Positions 33,210-37,764 of a stretch of DNA of 37,764 nt are shown here, in pieces. Source of the DNA: Acidobacteriota bacterium (lineage in GTDB: Bacteria; Acidobacteriota; Terriglobia; Acidiferrales; UBA7541); NCBI GenBank assembly GCA_021788095.1, contig JAJYLB010000036.1, positions 1-37,764 of the forward strand, written 5' to 3'. A program made the position numbers and the translations under genes. A model generated the notes under the pieces. It was not told the DNA's origin. It worked only from the letters and a program-made list of their open reading frames with translations, and searched no databases. Position 1 is the stretch's first letter. The number at the start of each line of letters is the position of its first letter.

Positions 33210-34748
33210 TCACACGCCTTCTCCGCGCGTCTTTTCCCGGCCCGGGGCCGAATAGCCCAGCGCGCGCAGGCTTTCGCGCGCGACCGCGCGGTCGTCGAAC
33301 GGGATGACGCGGCTGCCGATCGTTTGATAAGCCTCGTGACCCTTGCCGGCGAGCAACACCACGTCGCCCGGCCGCGCTTCCCCGAGGATCTTCGCGATGG
33401 CCTCGGCGCGATCGATGGCCACCGAGTACGGCGTCCCCGTTCGGTCGAGCCCGGGCAGAATTTCGTTGACGATGGCTTGCGGATCCTCGCTGCGGGGATT
33501 GTCGCTGGTGACCACCACCAGATCCGCTCCGCGGCCCGCGGCTTCCCCCATCATCGCCCGCTTCGCCCGGTCCCGCTCCCCGCCCGCGCCAAAGAGCAGG
33601 AGCACACGGCCGCGCAGGGGCAACTCGCGCGCGGTTTCGAGCAGCCGGGCCAGCGCATCATCGGTGTGCGCGTAATCCACCACAACCAGGAAGGGCTGCC
33701 CCGCCTCCACTCGCTCGAATCGCCCGGGCACGGTGCGCATCTGCGCGATCCCCTCCGCGATGGCTTGCGCATCGACCCCCAAAGAGATCGCGGCGGCTGC
33801 CGCCGCCAAAATATTCGATACGTTGACCCGGCCCACCAGACTCGAGTGCAGTTCGATCGGGCCGAGGGGCGTGCGAGCGGTGAAAGAAAGGCCGGCTCTC
33901 GACTGGCGATAAACGGCGGCGCGCACGTCCGCGCCTTCGCCAAGCCCGTAGGTGATTGTGCGCGGGGAAAAGCCGGCCAGGCTCCGCGAGTGCGGGTCGT
34001 CGAGATTGAGAATGGCGGCTTGCGGCGAGCCCGCGCCGGTGCCCTCGAACAGCCGGCGCTTGGCCGCGAAATATTCGTCCATGGTGCCATGGAAGTCGAG
34101 ATGGTCGCGCGTGAGATTGGTGAACACAGCGGCGGCAAACCGCAGACCCCACACTCGATCCAAGGCCAGAGCGTGCGAACTCACCTCCAAAATCGCGGCC
34201 GTTCCCCCCTCCTGCCGCAACTCGGCGAGCAGGCGCATGAGATCGAGCGATTCCGGAGTCGTGTTCGTGGCGAGGACCGCGCGGCCGGGAGTTCGGTAGA
34301 AGACCGTGCCGAAGAGGCCGGTGCGGCGACCGGCCACTCCTAAGATAGAGTCGAGGAGAAACGCGGTGGTTGTCTTCCCGTTCGTTCCCGTGATCCCAAC
34401 CAAGTCGAGCCCTTCCGATGGCCAGCCGTAGAAATTGCCGGCGGCAAGCGCCAGGGCTTTCCGCCCCGCCCGCACCTGAACCCACCAGATACGTTCGGGC
34501 AGTTGCTCCGGCCGGGACTGCTCGCTGGCCACGGCGGCGGCTCCGCGTGCTACGGCCTCTTCGACGAAGCGGTTACCATCCGTCTTGACCCCTGCCAGAG
34601 CGAAAAAGAGGCAGCCTGGGCTTACCCGCCGGCTGTCGTAGTCGAGCGAGGTGATGCTCGGGGCGGTGGCGCGCGCCGCCGCCGCCTCTGCCGTGCCTGG
34701 CGTGAGCCCGACCACCTCGATCCCCTCGAGTAATTCGCCCAGAGTCAT
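33210..34748 (-). CDS. murE: UDP-MurNAc-dipeptide--2,6-diaminopimelate ligase
   Basis: Cytosolic Mur ligase, about 512 residues, adding the third stem residue. It shows the N-terminal LDYDSRRVSPGCLFFALAG, the ATP loop GITGTNGKTTTAFLLDS, NLTRDHLDFHGTMDEYFAAK, VVDYAHTDDALARLLE and the specificity motif SDNPRSEDP. The D-N-P-R motif indicates meso-diaminopimelate, hence a Gram-negative-type stem peptide. The ATG at 34748 gives the family's usual beginning (MTLGELLEG). An in-frame ATG at 34814, with GGGGAG five bases upstream and an 11-base overlap with ftsI, would add 22 residues and has the better ribosome binding site. Confidence 0.96.
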   Translation of the reverse strand: MTLGELLEGIEVVGLTPGTAEAAAARATAPSITSLDYDSRRVSPGCLFFALAGVKTDGNRFVEEAVARGAAAVASEQSRPEQLPERIWWVQVRAGRKALALAAGNFYGWPSEGLDLVGITGTNGKTTTAFLLDSILGVAGRRTGLFGTVFYRTPGRAVLATNTTPESLDLMRLLAELRQEGGTAAILEVSSHALALDRVWGLRFAAAVFTNLTRDHLDFHGTMDEYFAAKRRLFEGTGAGSPQAAILNLDDPHSRSLAGFSPRTITYGLGEGADVRAAVYRQSRAGLSFTARTPLGPIELHSSLVGRVNVSNILAAAAAAISLGVDAQAIAEGIAQMRTVPGRFERVEAGQPFLVVVDYAHTDDALARLLETARELPLRGRVLLLFGAGGERDRAKRAMMGEAAGRGADLVVVTSDNPRSEDPQAIVNEILPGLDRTGTPYSVAIDRAEAIAKILGEARPGDVVLLAGKGHEAYQTIGSRVIPFDDRAVARESLRALGYSAPGREKTRGEGV

Positions 34749-34803
34749 TCCTTCCAGCCCCCGCGGACCATCCGCGCCGTTTGCCCCCCACACCGCTTGC
34801 GAT

Positions 34804-36957
34804 TCAAGGCGCATTCCCGCTCCCCAGCTTCGGCGGGGTGGCCGCCGGGCGAAGCGCAAAGCGGACAAGAACCGCCGCGCCTATTCGCACCTGCTTCCCC
34901 GCTCCCGGATTCTGGTCGACGGCAAGGCCGCTGCCCTCGAGCCGGGGATTGAGCCCCAGCCGCAGGCACGCCGCAGTCGCCTGCCGCACCGTCTCTCCAG
35001 CCAAGGAAGGCATCACCACCATCCCGGGGGGCGGCGCGACCGCCGGGGTTGCCGCTGAGGCAACAATGGGGGCGGCAGGCATGGGTGCGCGCGTCGGTCG
35101 CTTGGCCGTCTTCGAGGCGTCGGCAACCTCGAGCGGCTGAACGGCCAAATCCCGCGGTACGCCGAGATAACTCACCACCTGCTGCATCACTTCCTTCCAG
35201 ACCGGCGCGGCCGCCGTGCCTCCCTCTTTGTAGATCCACGAGGTCAACCAGCGGCCGTCTTGGTAGAGCCCTTTGGGCGAATCCAGAACCACGAGCGTCA
35301 CCACCGAGGGATCGTTGAGGGGAGCGAAACCGACGAAAGAAGCCATGAAATTGGTGTGCGAGTAGAGGTGCGTGGCCGGATCGATCTTCTGCGCGGTACC
35401 GGTCTTGCCCGCAGTGGTGTAGCCATCGAGTTGAGCCTTGCGTCCCGTCCCCCCGAGCACCACCCCTTCCATAAGATGCCGCATGGTGGCCGCCGTGGTT
35501 TCGCTCATCACCCGGATCGGAGGCGGCTCGGCGGGCGCCAGGTTCCGGCCGTTCAGCTCGATCCGGCGGATGATTTGCGGCCGGTAGAGCAGCCCGCCGT
35601 TGGCGATGGCCGATACCTCGCGAACCAGTTGCAGCGCGGTCACCCCCACCGACTGCCCCATGGCCATCGAGCCGATGGCCGTGCCCGACCACAGTCGCGG
35701 CGGACGCAACATCCCCGGGCTCTCCCACGGCAAAGCGATCCCCGTCTTCTGCCCAAATCCGTAGGCGCGCATGTAGTCGTAGAAAGTGGTGGGGCCCATC
35801 TTCAAGGCGATTTTGATGGCGCCGACGTCGCTCGAGTGCATGAGCACCTCGCCGACGCTCAGCAGGCCGAAGGAATGCCAGTCGTGAATGACGCGCCCCG
35901 CCAGGACGATGTGCCCCATCCCGCAGTCGAAGACTTCGTCGGCCGTCACCGCGCCCGAATCGATCGCGGCCGAAATCGTTACGGTCTTGAAAGTGGACCC
36001 CGGCTCGTAGATGTCGCTGATGGCGCGGTTCTGGCGAGCCTCGGGGCTGGCCTCCCCGGGTAGATTCGGATCGAAGGTGGGCCAGTTGGCCAGGGCGAGC
36101 ACCTCGCCATCGCTCGGCCTCATCACCAACACGCTCCCGCCAATCGCGCCGCTATCGGCAATCGCCTTCGCCAACTCCTTCTCGGCGATGTACTGAACGT
36201 TTTCGTCCAGGGTCAACTCGACTTGGGCTCCGGGGATCGGCGGGCGCTCCGCGAGCTGGTAGTAGCGGCGATGGCCGTCCGCCAAAACGAACATCTCGCC
36301 CGGCCGGCCGGCGATCTGTGTGTTCAGCTCGTATTCGATTCCCGCCTGGCCTTGGCCGTCGATATCGACGAAGCCAAGCACTTGCGCCGCCAGGTCGCGA
36401 TCCGGGTAGAACCGCTCCATCTCCTGCTGGAAGTGGATTCCGTCGAGGTGCAGCGCGCGAATTCGCTGGACTACGTCCGGGGCCAACCGCCGCGCCACCC
36501 ACGCGAACATCCCGCTGCCTTCGAGGCGCTTCGCGAGATCGGCAACCGGCTCGCCCACGATTGGCCCGAGTTCCCGCGCCGCGCTTTCCGGATCGGTGAT
36601 CTCTTCGGGAACGGCGAAGCAGGATTCGACAGGCAAGCTGACGGCGAGTTCGTGCCCGCCGCGGTCGGTGATGACGCCGCGCTCGGGGGCGATGACCAGA
36701 GTCCGCTGCTGCTGCCGCGCGGCCATGGCCTGGTAGGCGTGATGCCGGGCCACCGATAGATAGACGAGCCGGCAAACCACCGCCCCGGCCCATAGGGCGC
36801 CGGCGAGCACCAGAAGGAGCAGGCGTGTGCCTGGCTCGCGCGTCCCGAATCCCGTCCCGAATCCCGAAACCTCGGGCCGGGAGGGCTCGGGCGGCTTGAG
36901 CCGCCCGGCGCTTTCCGCCGCTGTTACGATCCGTGCGGGCACACCCCACCTCGCCAT
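34804..36957 (-). CDS. ftsI: FtsI/PBP2-like septal transpeptidase with C-terminal PASTA domain
   Basis: Class B penicillin-binding protein, 717 residues, crosslinking septal peptidoglycan in the periplasm. Order: a cytoplasmic tail of about 46 residues, one membrane helix (LLLLVLAGALWAGAVVCRL), the dimerisation/pedestal domain, and the transpeptidase domain with S321-T-F-K, S375-S-D and K518-T-G. One PASTA domain closes the protein (MPSLAGETVRQATAACLRLGL to the end). The tail contains SRPEVSGFGTGFGT, encoded by a palindromic repeat shared with the JAMM gene. No alternative start lies between the repeat and the helix, so the repeat is almost certainly translated. It follows ftsL by about 60 bases. 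Confidence 0.96.
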   Translation of the reverse strand: MARWGVPARIVTAAESAGRLKPPEPSRPEVSGFGTGFGTREPGTRLLLLVLAGALWAGAVVCRLVYLSVARHHAYQAMAARQQQRTLVIAPERGVITDRGGHELAVSLPVESCFAVPEEITDPESAARELGPIVGEPVADLAKRLEGSGMFAWVARRLAPDVVQRIRALHLDGIHFQQEMERFYPDRDLAAQVLGFVDIDGQGQAGIEYELNTQIAGRPGEMFVLADGHRRYYQLAERPPIPGAQVELTLDENVQYIAEKELAKAIADSGAIGGSVLVMRPSDGEVLALANWPTFDPNLPGEASPEARQNRAISDIYEPGSTFKTVTISAAIDSGAVTADEVFDCGMGHIVLAGRVIHDWHSFGLLSVGEVLMHSSDVGAIKIALKMGPTTFYDYMRAYGFGQKTGIALPWESPGMLRPPRLWSGTAIGSMAMGQSVGVTALQLVREVSAIANGGLLYRPQIIRRIELNGRNLAPAEPPPIRVMSETTAATMRHLMEGVVLGGTGRKAQLDGYTTAGKTGTAQKIDPATHLYSHTNFMASFVGFAPLNDPSVVTLVVLDSPKGLYQDGRWLTSWIYKEGGTAAAPVWKEVMQQVVSYLGVPRDLAVQPLEVADASKTAKRPTRAPMPAAPIVASAATPAVAPPPGMVVMPSLAGETVRQATAACLRLGLNPRLEGSGLAVDQNPGAGKQVRIGAAVLVRFALRPAATPPKLGSGNAP
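36842..36882. repeat. TCCCGAA-family palindrome inside ftsI
   Basis: A tandem GTCCCGAATCCC start, then TCCCGAATCCCGAA, loop AC, CTCGGG, CCGGGA. 36854-36882 matches 27 of 29 bases of the JAMM-gene copy. It is read in the same frame in both genes, giving the same 11-residue peptide. This is copy F. Confidence 0.85.
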
Positions 36958-37016
36958 TGCCCCGGGTCTTTCCCGTGGCGAACTGCCAATCCGTCTTGTT
37001 TCAGAGTGTTACCCGA

Positions 37017-37406
37017 TTATCGATAGCTCGCAGGACTCGTTGCCGCGCCCGCGTCGGCCATTTCCCCGGAAGTCCGCGCCTGATAAGGAATGATCTGCGC
37101 GGCGACAGGCACGGCCATGCCTAGCTGGCCGCGCGCCAGGACGTCGATGCGCCCCGGCGAACGCAGCGTCGCCAGCTCGACGCGCAGTGCCCGATTCAGC
37201 TCAAACGCCTGACTCTCCGCGGCGCTCGTTTGCTCGAGCCGGTAGCTCAGTTCGAGGTTCTCGTACCGTTGCCAGGCGTAACCGAGCAGCGCCAGCGCCA
37301 AGACGCCGGCAGCCACCAGCGGCTTCCCGCAAACGCCCCCGAAGCCTCGCGTCCGCCGCCGCAGACGCGAGTTGTCGATTCGCTTTACCGTATAGATCTC
37401 TACCAC
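37017..37406 (-). CDS. ftsL: Cell division protein FtsL-like
   Basis: Small bitopic membrane protein of about 129 residues. A basic N-terminus is followed by one helix (PLVAAGVLALALLGYAWQ) and a coiled coil (ENLELSYRLEQTSAAESQAFELNRALRVELATL) ending with the SPGRIDVLARGQLGM motif typical of FtsL/FtsB relatives. It would join FtsQ and FtsB to activate FtsWI. The GTG start (37406) overlaps the rsmH stop, with GGGAG eight bases upstream. A longer frame continues upstream only because it shadows rsmH. Identification rests on position and layout because FtsL sequences diverge. Confidence 0.88.
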   Translation of the reverse strand: MVEIYTVKRIDNSRLRRRTRGFGGVCGKPLVAAGVLALALLGYAWQRYENLELSYRLEQTSAAESQAFELNRALRVELATLRSPGRIDVLARGQLGMAVPVAAQIIPYQARTSGEMADAGAATSPASYR

Positions 37407-37764
37407 GAACGTGGCTCCCGCGGCCCCGCCGCACCGACCTTTTCCGCCACGCGCAGCCGCGCGCTCCTCGACCGGGGATTCGACCGGACCTCCTCGGGCG
37501 ACGGCAAGATCGGCTTCTTCGTCAACACTTTCATCTCCCCGGCGGCGTTCAGGCTCCGAAACGCCTGCTTCACCCTCCGGTCCTCCAGCGAGTGGTAGCT
37601 GAGAATTACCCACCGGCCTCGCGAAGCTAAAGTGGCGGGGGCCCGCAAAAGAAACTGCTCGAGTTCCTCCATCTCTCGATTCACCGCTATCCGCAGCGCC
37701 AGAAACGTTTTTGTCGCGGGATGCAGTTTCTGCCTTCCCTTGGCTTTCCGGGCCCCTGCCACAA
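37400..37764 (-). CDS. rsmH: 16S rRNA (cytosine1402-N4)-methyltransferase, C-terminal part
   Basis: Only the last 120 or so residues are in the window; the gene continues past the right edge. HPATKTFLALRIAVNREMEEL and the ILSYHSLEDRRVKQAFR segment are diagnostic of RsmH (MraW), which methylates C1402 of 16S rRNA using S-adenosylmethionine. It stands at the head of the visible dcw operon, overlapping ftsL by seven bases, the usual order. mraZ, normally upstream, would lie outside the window. Confidence 0.95.
   Translation of the reverse strand, partial: VAGARKAKGRQKLHPATKTFLALRIAVNREMEELEQFLLRAPATLASRGRWVILSYHSLEDRRVKQAFRSLNAAGEMKVLTKKPILPSPEEVRSNPRSRSARLRVAEKVGAAGPREPRSW

Noticed and set aside
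1..37764. CRISPR array, tRNA, rRNA, prophage or IS element
   Set aside because: No regularly spaced repeats, no cloverleaf or rRNA-like stretch, and no transposase, integrase or phage gene was recognised on either strand.

Overview
The window reads as chromosomal DNA of a GC-rich, Gram-negative member of the Acidobacteriota. This is an inference from gene content: an orphan MacB/FtsX-type double permease of the kind abundant in that phylum, a Ser/Thr kinase fused to TolB-like and TPR domains, an FtsI carrying a PASTA domain, and many intergenic palindromes. No rRNA, tRNA, CRISPR array, transposase or phage gene was seen.

Layout. (1) 1-6 kb: an ADOP-type permease (+) converges on a kinase-TolB-TPR regulator (-). 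Upstream of the kinase gene is a small secreted protein built on repeated G-x-W motifs (-). (2) 6-18.4 kb, all on +: a surface-glycan locus. It starts with a PAS-PAS sigma54 activator and a STAS-domain protein. A long fusion protein follows (zinc-ribbon-like N-terminus, sugar-nucleotide epimerase, glycosyltransferase), then two GT4 glycosyltransferases and an ABC exporter, the last three joined by ATGA or near-zero spacing. The locus continues with a 40-residue zinc-ribbon mini-protein, UDP-glucose 6-dehydrogenase, a putative outer-membrane barrel and a histidine phosphatase. Chemically, Ugd would make UDP-glucuronate, the epimerase domain could convert it to UDP-galacturonate, the glycosyltransferases would assemble a glycan and the ABC protein would export the lipid-linked product. 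(3) 18.4-20.4 kb: glyA with a recognisable sigma70-like promoter, then a tiny membrane protein. (4) 20.4-37.8 kb, all on -: a nearly complete division and cell-wall (dcw) operon in the order rsmH (cut by the window edge), ftsL, ftsI, murE, murF, mraY, murD, ftsW, murG, murC, murB, ftsQ, ftsA, ftsZ. It ends with a JAMM/MPN metallopeptidase gene. Most junctions are GTGA/ATGA overlaps or a few bases long, so translation is probably coupled. No ddl is present in the cluster.

The most unusual signal is not a gene. Two families of short palindromes recur across the window. One (TCCCGAA..TTCGGGA) sits in intergenic DNA, twice nested inside the loop of another hairpin. It also lies inside reading frames, where it encodes the same peptide (SRPEVSGFGTG) in the cytoplasmic tail of FtsI and in the N-terminal extension of the JAMM protein. 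A second (TGCCCGAATCGGGCA) lies in the FtsZ C-terminal linker and in the JAMM gene. This resembles in concept the Rickettsia palindromic elements that insert in frame in genes. The second point of interest is the epimerase-glycosyltransferase fusion in the glycan locus.
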